From positions 18,779,919 to 18,843,918 of the forward strand of contig NC_087076.1 in the NCBI RefSeq assembly GCF_026151205.1: a stretch of DNA of 64,000 bases, written 5' to 3'. The notes under the pieces are model-generated. The model did no database searches. It saw only the letters and a program-made list of their open reading frames with translations, and was not told the DNA's origin. Position 1 is the stretch's first letter, and every line of letters starts with the position of its first letter. The DNA comes from Bolinopsis microptera (taxonomy: Eukaryota; Ctenophora; Tentaculata; Lobata; Bolinopsidae). A program made the position numbers and the translations under genes. Below are positions 22,701-44,515 of the stretch, piece after piece.

Positions 22701-24905
22701 TATATTACTTTAAATGTCAGTTGAGTTTAAAACACTCCTTATACTCACTTTGGAGCTGTGAGAATTGTTCATGATAATGAGAACCAAAATCGAAATCATA
22801 AAATTAGCATGATTGCGTTGGAGTGTCTTAAAAGTGTATTTATCCAGGAAGCTGCAGGCTCTATACCTGTGATGGGACATGCTGAAGGAATCTGTCATGT
22901 CTTTGTTGACAAGGACTGTGACAGTAAAAAGGCCAGAAGAATCGTTATTGACGCTAAGGTGAGTATTCAATACAGGTGTTTATTGAAAGATAATGTTTAG
23001 ATTACCTATTTCTAATATGGAAAATTTAAACTTTGATTTAAAAGTTTCCCTGGTAATCTCGTATTCCAGTGTGACTACCCAGCCGCCTGCAACGCGATGG
23101 AAACACTCCTTATCCATAAATCACATCTCGCTGGTGGTCTTTTCAACGAGCTGATTGAAGATCTCAAACAGAACAACGTTAAGGTGAACTTTCCGTGAAT
23201 GGCGAATTTTTTGAAATTACTTTATTTTCATCGGTTTCATTTTGGAATATTTATTTTAGGTCATAGATGTTCTTATTGTGATGTTTCACTATAATGTTAT
23301 TTTACAGGTTCACATTGGACCGAGATTAGCAATGCTCCTACCAGTCTCCCCTACTCCTCTTGACGACTTCACTATTGAGTACGGATCATTGGAATGTGCT
23401 GTAGAAATAGTGGATTCTCTGCAAGATGCCGTCCAGGTATTTATTATCAATTACCGACACCGTTTTAGGAACGTGATAGTACAGATCTGTAAGATTAAGA
23501 CCCTTTGACCCACCAAGGGCATAGCCTGGACATAAAGTAATTTCATTTTGGAGGAAAAGCAGCAACGTTGATGTTAGATCATCAATTATTGCCCTTGATG
23601 TAAGAAAAGTTCCAGAATATTCCTAATGTCACAAACAACGACAACGTCCTACTGGAAAATATTTTGGAACGCGCACTGATCCATTTTGTATGATGCAATT
23701 TGACGTAGATACGGTCGTGCGCGCCGCATCAAAACAAATAAATTAAATTATTATTATTTGAGCTGTACTGGCTGGACTTTTGCCAAGACAGAGCTTAATT
23801 TTAATTTTTACACAGGTGTAATAAGTCGTCTCAGATCAAATGTTAATTACGTCGCTGTCATACTAGATATAAATCATAATTGACCTAGAAATCAATGTGA
23901 CTGCAACAATGTTGTCGAGTTTTTGGAATTACATATTAGCAATCTTCAGTATTATCAGCGAAATTTAAATATTCGATTGAACAGCAGATCTGCTTAACTG
24001 GAACATCATCCTTAATAATATAACTGTTGTAAAGCAAACGGTTCACAATTAACATGTTAAGATGAAGTTGTAAACAGCCTGATGCTTGAAATAAATCTAA
24101 AAATAGATAACCTTTTCAGCACATCCACACCTGGGGAAGTGGCCACACAGATGTTATAGTTACAGAAGATGAGAAATCAGCTAAGGAGTTCCGCAGTTCG
24201 GTTGACAGTGCGTGTGTATTCGTCAACTGTAGCACTAGATTCGCTGACGGTTACAGATTCGGTCTTGGAGCCGAGGTAACTATAACTAACCGTCAGAATT
24301 AACTTATCTTCTTATTTGACTACCTTAACTAAATGCTTTAATAGTGTTTTGAAGTACGCCCCTTTCAATACAAGACTACCCACCTGAAAGTGTAAATCAT
24401 AAATGTTACTTATTATTTTACACCTCAATTTGCAGGTTGGGATCAGTACGAGCCGTATTCATGCCCGAGGTCCGGTTGGAATACAAGGTCTCTTGACCAC
24501 AAAGTGGATCCTTGTTGGTGATGGACAGGTTCGTCTTTACAAGCTATTTGCCGTCTATCAGGATTTGTTACAATAAATAGTTACCTCATTGGACATTCGG
24601 TTGAATTGAAAAGTTTATTGGAATACATTTTACTGCTTTATAATACATTATATGTTTTATTCAGACAAATGGTCTAGAAATTAGTATTTTATAATTTATT
24701 TAATTTGCAGACGGTGGAGGAGTTCACGGCGGGAGACAACAGGAAACAGTTTATTTTCAAACCACTACCATTAATAGAGGAACCAGCTGTAACAGAGACC
24801 CCTGCTCCTGCAGCAGCCTCCATTAAAGAACCAGTGGCGAAACCAGCTGATAAAGTGAAGACTGACGTCAAGAGCACAGTAAAGAAGGAAGCCAAGAAAG
24901 CTTAG
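16800..24905 (+). CDS. ALDH18A1: Delta-1-pyrroline-5-carboxylate synthase
   Basis: Fourteen exons: 16800-16887, 17642-17773, 17942-18159, 18293-18432, 18639-18810, 20959-21487, 21617-21819, 21980-22060, 22848-22958, 23070-23183, 23308-23436, 24120-24275, 24436-24528, 24711-24905. All phases agree and give 786 aa (human 795). The first 29 residues ([17 protein letters not shown]...) are basic and amphipathic, a mitochondrial presequence. The glutamate 5-kinase domain begins [12 protein letters not shown] and includes SSGAVAFG and [12 protein letters not shown]. The glutamyl-phosphate reductase domain begins around [18 protein letters not shown], with the nucleophile Cys near 565 in [12 protein letters not shown]. 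The enzyme turns glutamate into P5C for proline and ornithine synthesis. The C-terminus differs from the human enzyme: an Ala/Lys/Pro-rich tail of about 45 residues. The 17642 acceptor was chosen because it restores phase. Confidence 0.94.
17155..17215 (+). repeat. Short tandem duplication in ALDH18A1 intron 1
   Basis: ATAATACACATGATTCATTAC occurs twice head to tail in a 60-bp stretch. No function evident. Confidence 0.6.
19278..20440 (+). CDS. Rhodopsin-class GPCR nested in an ALDH18A1 intron
   Basis: Two exons, 19278-19576 and 19735-20440, join in phase to 334 aa with seven hydrophobic segments. TM2 has the class A signature ([13 protein letters not shown]). At the end of TM3 the DRY triplet is replaced by NRY (TTNRYR). 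TM5 contains Pro ([14 protein letters not shown]). TM6 has no CWxP, and the TM7 NPxxY position reads NSVII. So this is an atypical class A receptor, ligand unknown. The ALDH18A1 exons on either side end at 18810 and start at 20959, same strand, so the receptor must have its own promoter or be processed from the host intron. No frame damage is visible. Confidence 0.85.
22100..22670. repeat. Direct plus inverted duplication around a tRNA-derived head
   Basis: A segment of about 135 bp (near 22100-22232) is repeated directly at about 22441-22592. Outside it, 22283-22352 (GATTAACTCTGAAAAAC...) is repeated in inverted orientation at about 22594-22662, and CATGTTATAATTA lies at both outer borders. 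The layout suggests insertion of a SINE-like unit followed by rearrangement within the intron between the exons ending at 22060 and starting at 22848. Confidence 0.7.
22301..22374 (-). tRNA. tRNA-like sequence, probably a SINE head or tRNA pseudogene
   Basis: 74 nt on the minus strand with a recognisable cloverleaf: 6 of 7 acceptor pairs (one wobble), D-arm GCTC-AATTGGTA-GAGC (A-box), a 4 of 5 anticodon stem with loop CGCGAAA, and T-arm CTGGG-ATCATTC-CCCAG. U33 is replaced by G and the T-loop is not TTCRANN, so a working tRNA is unlikely. Repeated flanks favour a tRNA-derived SINE. Confidence 0.55.
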
Positions 24906-26041
24906 GAGGACAGGGGCATGTTTTAGTAGGATTGATATTTTTAGCTCTGTGAGCTATCAACAGACTGTTGTATTAAGGATTACTTTGAAGTTTTCTGTAA
25001 AAAATAGGTGGACGAGATACTATCGTGTTTGAACCAGGAGTTCCCAAAATTATTTTGCCAATGTTTGTTATCCTAGGACATTTTTTTAGATGAGAAATGA
25101 TGTGGCTGGGCCATTCTTTTATCTGATAGGAAACTTTTAAAATTATAATAGATATTTATTTGGTCTGAACAGGGTTTGAACAGGGAATTATGTTCAGGTC
25201 ATAACTATTGCATGTTTAGGTTTTATTGATATGAATGTTATACTACGTATTATTTACTTACTTTAAAAGGAAAAATGGAAACTCTCACTTTGTTACATGA
25301 ACAACATTTAAATAATGTACTATCACAACAACATTTCTAATATTCCCAAAATAACTGCATTCTATCAAAACTCTAATAAATCAGTCTCATTCTTCAAACC
25401 ACACTTTTTTTCTTAATATAACGTGGAAAATTAAATTTTTTAAACAGTCATGTTCAGCACAGTGTAACAAGGCCTGAAATCACAATAAAGTCGGGACAAG
25501 CCCATTTTTACGAATAAATTTAGAAACTGATAATTACAATTTGAACATGACTGTTAGAAATACAATATGTAAGTATGCAAACTTTACAAGTAAATTGGAC
25601 GTTGCTGATTCGCCCATTGGCCTCGAGCCTAGTGACTAGGGATCGTCTGAATATTACACAGGAAGATTAGGGGAGTGGGGGGGTGATTTTAAGCTTTGTT
25701 TAAAAATGGATTTCGATAATTTCTAAGCAATATGAATAGGGGTAATGCATTGAAATGAAATTGTTTGTTTGGTGTGGTTTCATGCTTTCGGATGCTGAAG
25801 GGGCGAAGGGGTGGGTCCAAAATAGCAAAAAATGCCCAAGTAATATACAAAAGATCCCCAAAGTTTCGGAATTACACTGATTAAATATCTTTTCGTTCAT
25901 TTTGTCGAAGCAAAAATTACACTGATGTAATAAATTAACAGGGAAGCGGGCATAAAAATTAGAAATCGGGTACTGCTTAAGGTAAGAAGATCATAATAGC
26001 TTCCACACACGAAAATTGTATACTAAATTGTCGTCGAACGT
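24906..26041. other. Intergenic, no gene seen
   Basis: Downstream of ALDH18A1. No ORF with family resemblance. An AATAAA near 25377 (CTAATAAATCAG) is the first clear candidate polyadenylation signal for the plus strand. Confidence 0.4.
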
Positions 26042-26152
26042 ACATCATATGCCTTTTATTTTAATTTAATACCTTTATTTTTATTAGGCACTCTTCAAAC
26101 CTTTAAAAACTTAAAATATTTCTGTCATAAAACTAGGCAAGGCATATGATGT
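26042..26152. mobile_element. Small inverted-repeat element (about 110 bp)
   Basis: Terminal inverted repeats ACATCATATGCCTT and AAGGCATATGATGT enclose an AT-rich centre. Size and structure fit a short MITE. The superfamily is not determined. Confidence 0.55.
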
Positions 26153-27619
26153 CAGTTCTAACGTTACAGTTGCACAAAGTTATATCCGATGTGATCAAAG
26201 AAAAATGGATGAACAGGAATCCCCATTATTAAACTAGTATTGTACCTCTCATATAAAACTAGCAGAAGAATTATTAACCCAGTAAATTATTTTATCAATA
26301 AACCCAAGAAAGCTGTTTCAAGGTAATCTTATATCAGGAAAGAGGCTACGAATTACTTTACCAATTTATTCAAACATAAGATTCACATTGCACACTGTTA
26401 ACTCCTATCATCATGCATAAGCGTCAGTTGGTTTCTAAATCATTAAGATTGTAATTGCCCTCATTAAAGCTAATTGATATTTTAATGTAACAGGCCACCA
26501 TTTTTTGATCAATTACTCATATTTGTATAACGGTTTCTGATGGGTAGGTGGAGAAGGAAACGGTCAGGATTTTAGTCCCGAAATGAAAGCCGCACCATTG
26601 ACCGCATCTAAATTTGCCCTAAATCTTTTTGAAGAGCTTGGGCATGGGAAATCTTCTTGAAAATCTATGTACAACAGCTTTGAGGTTTAATTAAGAAGGG
26701 TCAATGAGCAGCATCAAAAAGTCTTAACGCTGCCATGCCATGGTCGTCTTTAAGATAGATTTACTTGAAAATCAAGTAGTTTTCAACAAACAAAAAGGAT
26801 CATTATTACCCGAAAATAACATATTTCAACACTTAAAAGTAAGATAGAAATGCCGCACAAGGGAAGCTTGTCGTTATACAGAACATTCCGCTTAAGTGCC
26901 TAACTCTACCTTGCTCTCAACAGTGGAAATATTGTGCTCAAATCTTTTTTTAGAACGAAGTGTATGTACAAAGCTTCTAAAAGCGGTCGGTTAGACATAT
27001 CAATCATTAAACCCAAAAATCAAATCTATGACTTATTTTCGGTGGGACCAAAGATATTTCTTCCGCTGGCCCCTTTTTCTGGCCATGTCTTTTTGCCTAT
27101 CTTATGACACATGTCATGTAAGCATGCATAAACATAAACATTTAAGCAGGCTCATGCTAGAGAACGAAAAGGCTCGGAATTGACCGGGATAACTGATGCA
27201 AGGTTAGCCAAAAATATGCTATTAAGTTCAAATCTACTCAAATCTAAAAGTTCTCGGGGATATTCGTTACAAGGAATCGTCCTGCCTGTAGTTGCAACTC
27301 ACTGGTTCCAACCTACAACTTAGAGGGTTGATCGGGAGGCAAGGTAGTTGCAAACAAAACGCCCTTGCGACACTTGTTTCTGATCTTCAAGGTGATTATG
27401 GGCTCTTCTTCAGCTCATTATTAATCCTGAGATGAAGTTGATAAAAAAGCTTTTCACAATAACTATCTGTAAAGAGGCAAACGGAGGGGTCTAAAAGAGC
27501 CGAAATTTGGCCTAAGTAATTTGTGGAGTATCCCTAGGGGTGAACAATTATTTCGGTGCTCGGTGATAGGAACATAAAATTCTCGAATAACGTCGACAAA
27601 AGATTATGGTACTCAGAAC
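26153..27619. other. Intergenic or 3' UTR of the PCBP gene
   Basis: Downstream of the minus-strand PCBP stop codon. TTTATT motifs (AATAAA on the minus strand) occur near 26080-26090. No ORF of interest. Confidence 0.4.
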
Positions 27620-37982
<10,363 letters not shown>

Positions 37983-38442
37983 CTAGGGGGAGGGGGAGCC
38001 TACACCCATGTTGGCTGTTAGTACATTTTAAATTTTAAAAGCACAAAACAGATAAAACAGAGATTTTTGAGACAATCAATACGACGGAGCCATTGTTAAA
38101 TGAGAATTTAGTCATTATGATTGTGTATTATATTATACATAAATGTAATTGACGAATATGAATCAAAATTATTGATGAATTCTCAGGAACAATGATCTGT
38201 CCATATTGAAGATAAACTGAGATAAATATTTATAGATTACATTGTTTCGCTACGGCAACATTTTACTAGGCAACATTTTGACTTGTAAAATTACCAAAAG
38301 TCAAAACTGTGGATGAAAATAGAACAGTGAACTTACATTCCATAAAAATCGATAAGTTACATCAAGCTTAAGCAGCAACACTTAAAAGCCATGGACTACA
38401 AAAATTGATATTTATCCTGAGTTTCATAGATATTCTACCGCG

Positions 38443-39236
38443 CTAGCTACAGTGATTAGTATCATTAGTTTTTGGCTTTTTGGCGATCCCCAAATGTCGT
38501 GCCATGATATTAGCTGCTGCTGATCTGTTCACTGTTACCCTGGGCTTCGCTGGTTTCAGTTTGTCACATTTAGCCATGATATTGAGAACATTACACACCT
38601 TACCATTGGTCTCGTGTAAGACAAAAGGTTGAGTTCTTCTTTATATAATTTTATTATCTCAGCAGCTGTTTCCTCGCTGTCCGTTATAAGAATATGATTT
38701 GATTTATCCTCTGATTCACGTACTTCGTAACAGTTCACTAAATATTTTCTGTAGTAAGCTCGCAAAGTTCTTCTGATGTCAATGTATTTTATATCTGACG
38801 AAACAGTTACAAAAGGGTACAGATCACTAAATTCAGGATCCAGTTTCTCCACACTGTTCACAAAAATGTTAAAATCATTAGACGGTGAAGTTAATCTGAA
38901 TTTATCCTGCAAATCCGTCCTAAATTCAAACTCTTTTCGGTGGGTCTCAAAAGTTGTGCCCTCTGGTACGTCACATATTGTGACTGGTAAAATGGATTTG
39001 AATATTATTGGATGTCGATTAGGTTCAATACCGACTGATACTGTCTGAAAAGCTGGGTGGTTTTGTAATGTTTTGTGGAGAAGGAATCTAAGTTTTGCAC
39101 TGAAAGGGGGAAATTTAACTGCAGTGATCGAGTCAGATGTTGTGGCGTCCTCGATACTAATGATCTCTTTTTCGATAAGGTCTTTGAAACATTCTTCTAT
39201 TGGGTTTGAATCACACATTTTACTACACCTGACCAT
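38443..39236 (-). CDS. R3H-domain protein, R3HCC1/R3HCC1L-like
   Basis: The main frame runs from ATG 39236 (alternative ATG at 39218) to 38556, 226 codons. FPPFSAKLRFLLHKTLQNHP contains the R3H signature (Arg-x3-His), a single-stranded nucleic-acid binding fold, then VSVG as in the R3HCC1 family. Towards the C-terminus HILITDSEETAAEII resembles the family's RRM-like segment. The expected end (PRVTVNRSAAANIMARHLGI, then stop at 38443) is present but in another frame. It joins either by a tiny intron (GTAAGG at 38604 to an AAG at about 38546) or by a frameshift or assembly indel. The gene lies 490 bp downstream of WASHC4, same strand. Confidence 0.75.
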
Positions 39237-39726
39237 GATTGATGATTAATTAACATTAAGTAAACGTGAAAATTTGAATTAACATGTAAACGAGCCAACA
39301 GAACATCAAAAGCAACCATTCAAGAAATTCTTATCAGTGCAAATTTAGTATTTTCACTTTAAAGGAATAATCAAGTTGAGGTTTTTGAAGAAGAATATGA
39401 GAACAAGATCAATGAAAATAACAAAAATGAACATTTATAAGCAATCGCCAGTCATATCAATTTGACATTAAAACAGTACAAAATTTAAAAAATCAAAATA
39501 ATCATATCATATTATCAATCATGCTCTGAATTCTAAAAACAGAGCATAAAACTGCAGATTTATTAATAAATTCAAAAATCAAGCCCATGGAACTGATTAT
39601 TTTCTATATTATTCGACACAAAACAATAAATCTCAACTCAGACAAAATATAAAACATAAAAGTACACCAGATAGAAAAAGTTAGTCTAGAGATTTTTTAG
39701 GCATTGGTCTCTCACGTCGTACTTCC

Positions 39727-42700
39727 TCATGTGTCTGGAGATACAGTCGCTTCAACAGGAGTTTTAGTCACTTCTATTGGCAAATCTTCAAGGTCTGTTC
39801 GGAAGAAAATCCGTGCACTGCTGAGGGAGTAGTACAAAAGTTCAAACTCTTGCCGATACTGGTCAAGACGTTTCATGGTTAAAGTATTAGTTTGATCAAG
39901 TTTAATGTCGGTTTCTTTCCGTCTACTATCTTTTACAGCCTTTTCCTCGCTGCTGAATTTAGCATTGACACTTTGAAACCAGTGTAGGGAATCGAATGCT
40001 GAGTACTGATCCAAGAGTTTCAGAATATAAGCAATGCCCATACTGAAACCGTCATCGGTGAAAGTGGCCCCAACCTTATTTTTCTTATTTATCTTTTCCT
40101 TGCCATTCATCATTTGCTCCACAAAGTTGAGAGTTAGAGGCGGGATGATCATGTAGAAATTCTTAAGATGTTGGTTCTTTGAATCCCTCATCGACTTTGT
40201 AAAGACATCTACAAGCATCTTGAAATATGCTGTCCCCTCCGCAAAGTTTTTTGTAAGATTTTCAAGGACACTGTCTAATATTGCAGCAGCTTGAACTGTA
40301 TCTGATGGCAGCTCTTCCTCTTTGGTCAGCTCTTCAAGATTGACAATGTCATCAAGATCAGGAACGTACCTGATAGCACTGGCACACGAATGAATTCCAC
40401 CCGATCTTATCATTCTGATGTAACCCATTGCATTTCCAATGTGTGTAATTAGAATTCTGAACTGATCCAGGAATGAAAGTCCTTCAGGAGTTAGTCCTAA
40501 CTTTCTGATTCCTCTGTTAAACTTATCAGCTCTTTCGTATGGATAACACTGGTCAAGGTCCTCTTTCTGTTCTTTAAAGAAACGAGCATCTTTAACAAGT
40601 CTCGAATAGATGTGGTCATCGTACAGAAACTGAGAGAACACGAAGAACTTTTTCCTCAAATACTGAAAAGTGAAATTGATCGTGGTGTTCATGATACCTG
40701 TTCCGTGAGTACGAATAGAGTTGGCAATGTGTCTGATGTTAATGGTGTTGAGGTGCTTGTTGTTACTGGACTGCTCTACAAATAGTTGGTTGTTTAAGTT
40801 GTACGAATAGCGAGAGACAAACACGTGGATGTTTCTCATTATCTCTAGAACATCAATACCTTGTTCTATAGTTTGGCTTGGAAGGTGAGCTTCAATCATT
40901 TGTAATCCATATTTCTGATGAGCAAGGTTTCTCATCACAGCATAAGATCGCCAGTCATGCAGTGCTACAGTAGTCAAGTTGTAAAATGTTGAGTCCAAAT
41001 AATGAGTGACGTGCTTCTTTATGTCCATGTAAGAATCAAAAAACCTTATAGGTGGAGTAGCCAATAATGATGAAATGTTCTTTTTGCCATACTTCAGAGG
41101 GTTTCTGTCATCTAATTGCAAATGAGAGTGAGTAGATAGTCTGAGATCTGTCTCGATTTCGGTGCAGAGTGGCAACAGAATTTCTTGTTCAAAGTGGTCT
41201 TTTATATCTTTTTCCAACAATGCAAGATTATCAGTTTCAGCACTAAGATGTTTCATTAGAGATATTTGGTGATGACAATCTGCCAGTCCTGCAAAAAAGT
41301 ACTGCAAATTGGGTGCAAGGGTTGGATTGTTGAACACATGGGAAAAGTACACTGGTGCAATGGATCTATGCCAGTACACAAAAGAGGTGTCACAGGCTGC
41401 TCTAACTTTGGACTGATACTCTGTTACAACTTCAATCCTCCTGAATATATTCACGAACATCATGTTATCATCAGAGTTCAATGCTTTGCCTTGCCTTGCC
41501 ACCTCTATAGCAAGTTTGCAAATGGTTTTTCGAGGACCATTGCAACAACCATTCATACAGTGTGCAATCAGATTGAATGAAGCAATTATATCAAGGCTTG
41601 AGTCAGAATATCGCTTATCTTGTGTGAGCTTCTTCTTCAAAGTGTCAATGCAATTGAGAATTTTTAAGGAAAACTGCTGTATCAAATGTGAAGAGGTCAT
41701 GGCAAAAACTTCCTCTTTTTCGTGGAACATACATTCAATAGTCTTGAGGAGCTGGATCAACTCAATACAGCAGAGGACAGAATTCTTTGTTATCGGCTTT
41801 GATAAGGTGTAGTGCATGTTCATTATCATTGTTACAAGAGAGGAAACATTTTTTGCAATGACCAAACCATTTATTATCAAGCCACACACTTTTTCTAGGC
41901 CAGCCTGAACAGTTCCACTGCCACTGCTCACAGAGCTGTCGACAACCTCAGAGCACCAGGCAGAAACCTGACTTTTATAAGTTTCAACATCTTTTAAAAG
42001 ATTTTGTGTCGTGTTTTGTAGGAATCCCTGACGAGATGTTACAACAGCGGCATCCATCTTCTTGTCGACAAATTTACCTGAAAATGGTAGACTTCTCTTC
42101 AAAAAACTGGTAAGAGGAAGCATAACTGGCCCAGCTACTTGAATGAATGGTATTCTTTTGTGCAAATCCCATATTTGCCGGAAAGTTTTTCTGTCTTGAA
42201 CATGGAAAATAGAGCTATGAAAAATAAAAAGAGTCACTGGAGATAATAAAGCCAACTGTATCTCTTCATCTTTTGAAGAAGCCGTTGCAGCATCATAAGT
42301 TGACAGGAGGTTTGCTGTTGCATATGACAGCTCAGTTTGAAACCCATTGGACAACTGGGGCAGCTTCTGCTTCATACAATTCTGGAATATGTGGCCATCA
42401 AACAATTCTATCTCTAATGCTGAAAGTAACCTCTCAAAAGTCCTTAACTTCTTTTCTTCAAAGTTAAATTGCTCAGACTTATGCACAGACCGTAGGATCG
42501 ACCTATAAAGTGTCCAATGTTCATTTAATAAGTGGCTATTTTCAATGATTTCATCTAAGACAACCTGAAGGGTAAAGAGTGTTCCCAGTGATTCAAATAC
42601 AGTCAGAAAATGAACATCCTTGGTGACTATAGATTGGGCAACCTTCTCTTGACCATACAGGATATCAAGCTGGCACACAATGTTTTTGGCAACTTCCTTT

Positions 42701-43134
42701 GATCTGGAAATGAAACATCGAATTTCTTGTAACAATGGTAGTATCCGACCTATCATAAGCTGAGCTTCTCCCTTTGCAAGAGAATCACAATCAGTCCTTT
42801 CACCATACATAAGCAACGAAGGTATAAAGTTCTCAAAAAGTTGCTGTTTGAGATGTGATACCTCAAGGCAAAGTGATGATAACACCAGGATAACTTTGTT
42901 TAGGCTTTTGTTGTCTGTTTTCACAAGGTCCATGAGGTCTATACTCTCATAAGGTGCCACTTGCAAATAAAGTGGCTTAAGGGTAAAATCCCATAAATAA
43001 TTAAGATCATTGGGAATCTTCTTTCCAAGTTTGGCATCAAAAGCTTCAATAAACTCTGCATAACTCTTCAGATACTTTTGTCCCAGGTTTTTCACAACAG
43101 TTTCGTCATAATTCCAATCACCTTCAGAGATCAT
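39727..43134 (-). CDS. WASHC4: WASH complex subunit 4 (SWIP)
   Basis: One uninterrupted frame of 1135 aa (human WASHC4/SWIP 1173). Similarity is clear over the full length: the N-terminal DLNYLWDFTLKPL region, the middle FYNLTTVALHDW and EAHLPSQTIEQGIDVLEIMR, then HIANSIRTHGTGIMNTT, KFNRGIRKLGLTPEG, MLVDVF, and LKLLDQYSAFDSLHWFQSV near the end. The protein is a scaffold subunit of the endosomal WASH complex, which activates Arp2/3 for retromer-dependent sorting. No intron interrupts the coding sequence although neighbours are intron-rich, and no poly(A) tail relic is obvious beyond the stop codon. Start chosen at the first ATG, with an in-frame TAG and TAA shortly upstream. Confidence 0.95.
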   Translation of the reverse strand: MISEGDWNYDETVVKNLGQKYLKSYAEFIEAFDAKLGKKIPNDLNYLWDFTLKPLYLQVAPYESIDLMDLVKTDNKSLNKVILVLSSLCLEVSHLKQQLFENFIPSLLMYGERTDCDSLAKGEAQLMIGRILPLLQEIRCFISRSKEVAKNIVCQLDILYGQEKVAQSIVTKDVHFLTVFESLGTLFTLQVVLDEIIENSHLLNEHWTLYRSILRSVHKSEQFNFEEKKLRTFERLLSALEIELFDGHIFQNCMKQKLPQLSNGFQTELSYATANLLSTYDAATASSKDEEIQLALLSPVTLFIFHSSIFHVQDRKTFRQIWDLHKRIPFIQVAGPVMLPLTSFLKRSLPFSGKFVDKKMDAAVVTSRQGFLQNTTQNLLKDVETYKSQVSAWCSEVVDSSVSSGSGTVQAGLEKVCGLIINGLVIAKNVSSLVTMIMNMHYTLSKPITKNSVLCCIELIQLLKTIECMFHEKEEVFAMTSSHLIQQFSLKILNCIDTLKKKLTQDKRYSDSSLDIIASFNLIAHCMNGCCNGPRKTICKLAIEVARQGKALNSDDNMMFVNIFRRIEVVTEYQSKVRAACDTSFVYWHRSIAPVYFSHVFNNPTLAPNLQYFFAGLADCHHQISLMKHLSAETDNLALLEKDIKDHFEQEILLPLCTEIETDLRLSTHSHLQLDDRNPLKYGKKNISSLLATPPIRFFDSYMDIKKHVTHYLDSTFYNLTTVALHDWRSYAVMRNLAHQKYGLQMIEAHLPSQTIEQGIDVLEIMRNIHVFVSRYSYNLNNQLFVEQSSNNKHLNTINIRHIANSIRTHGTGIMNTTINFTFQYLRKKFFVFSQFLYDDHIYSRLVKDARFFKEQKEDLDQCYPYERADKFNRGIRKLGLTPEGLSFLDQFRILITHIGNAMGYIRMIRSGGIHSCASAIRYVPDLDDIVNLEELTKEEELPSDTVQAAAILDSVLENLTKNFAEGTAYFKMLVDVFTKSMRDSKNQHLKNFYMIIPPLTLNFVEQMMNGKEKINKKNKVGATFTDDGFSMGIAYILKLLDQYSAFDSLHWFQSVNAKFSSEEKAVKDSRRKETDIKLDQTNTLTMKRLDQYRQEFELLYYSLSSARIFFRTDLEDLPIEVTKTPVEATVSPDT

Positions 43135-44027
43135 TATACTTTACTACATGTCCATGTGACCTGAAAAATTGTAACCATCAATGATACACATTCTCACTTA
43201 GCATGAATATCAATTAGTCAATTATTGTTGATCAATGACATGGATTTAAATACTGAAAACATATTCTACAGCTATATAGTTCTGATATACTCAATATTCA
43301 AATTTTAAGAACCAGAATTAGACACAACAAGAATTAAAATATTTTAAACTAGAACCACTGCCTTCAATCTTGCCTCAACCATTATCATGGGCCAAAACTA
43401 AAGCAATGTTTTTATCCTGGGATAAGAATAACTCACGATATGAGGAAATATTATTAGATTTAAATAGTGGACATTTGGAAATCTGCCAAGGCACTAGCAT
43501 TTTAAAGTTATCATTAAATCTTTTAAAAATACCATTATAATAATAATAAATTGAATTACAAACACTGCTTTTAAGTTGAAAAACTTTTACTCAACTGTGT
43601 GAGAAAAACTACAAAAGAACAAAAAGATAAGTGCCACAAAAACTCTATCCTAAATTAACAGCCTTCCCGGCAATACACGATATAATAATATAATTTATTA
43701 TAATAAATACAACAACACAATTCCGCAAACATCTCAAACCTAACTTTTGATAGTTGTTTCACTATCCAGTTGCAAACTCATCAAACAATATATTATATAA
43801 ATAAGGTTAGACACCCTCGAAGCTGTAAGTTAATTTATAAATTAAATACAATAAACGATTACAAGGATGCAAAATGATAATTAAAGCACATCTTATGTAT
43901 ATTGTAAAATTACTTTTGTTGAGTACACAATATTCGTAATCCTGAAATAATTAACCATAGAAATATACAATTCTAATTATTTACAAGTAGGAATATTTAA
44001 GAAATATTATGCTAGTATAGAAATAAA
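43135..44027. other. WASHC4 5' flank, nothing recognised
   Basis: Very AT-rich DNA upstream of the WASHC4 ATG. It should hold the promoter, but no clear element or exon could be picked out. Confidence 0.4.
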
Positions 44028-44480
44028 TCGAAATTGTATTAGAATTACAAATAGAATTATAATCAAATTTACACAGCAATACAATAAAAATAGTAAATAA
44101 TTTAAAGATGCTTCGATTTGCTGTGCAGGACATTCAAATCAGTCAATAACTGTTAATATAATGCCCCTCTAAGGACTAAGAATCAAAACATATAATATAT
44201 TACTAACGAAATTCCTAAGTGAGCATCTATGTAATTTTCAACATAAATTGTTACCTTCATGCCCACAGTTCACTGTTAAATCATATCTTATTTTATCACT
44301 CATTAATTTATTACTTATTATGTTTTACATGCTATATCTTTATGTCCTTAGAAGGGTATTCTACTAACAGTTTTTGACTGACTTGAATGTCCTGCACAGC
44401 AGATTGAAGCTTCTTAAATTATTTTTTGTTCTTATTGTATTGCTGTGTAAATTTGATTCTAATTCTAATTCTAAATAATA
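44028..44480. repeat. Long imperfect inverted repeat
   Basis: 44040-44190 is complementary to about 44345-44480 (shared ATCAAATTTACACAGCAATA, GCTGTGCAGGACATTCAA, TCTAAGGAC). A further piece near 44230-44275 (TTACCTTCATGCCCACAGTT) reappears inverted at about 44788-44810, beyond the hAT MITE, so the palindrome has been rearranged. Confidence 0.75.
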
Positions 44481-44515
44481 ATATATAAATAATGAGTATA
44501 AAGTATGGTATGGTA

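Noticed and set aside
41266-41812. Plus-strand ORFs of 104 and 116 codons
   Set aside because: Shadows antisense to the conserved WASHC4 coding sequence.
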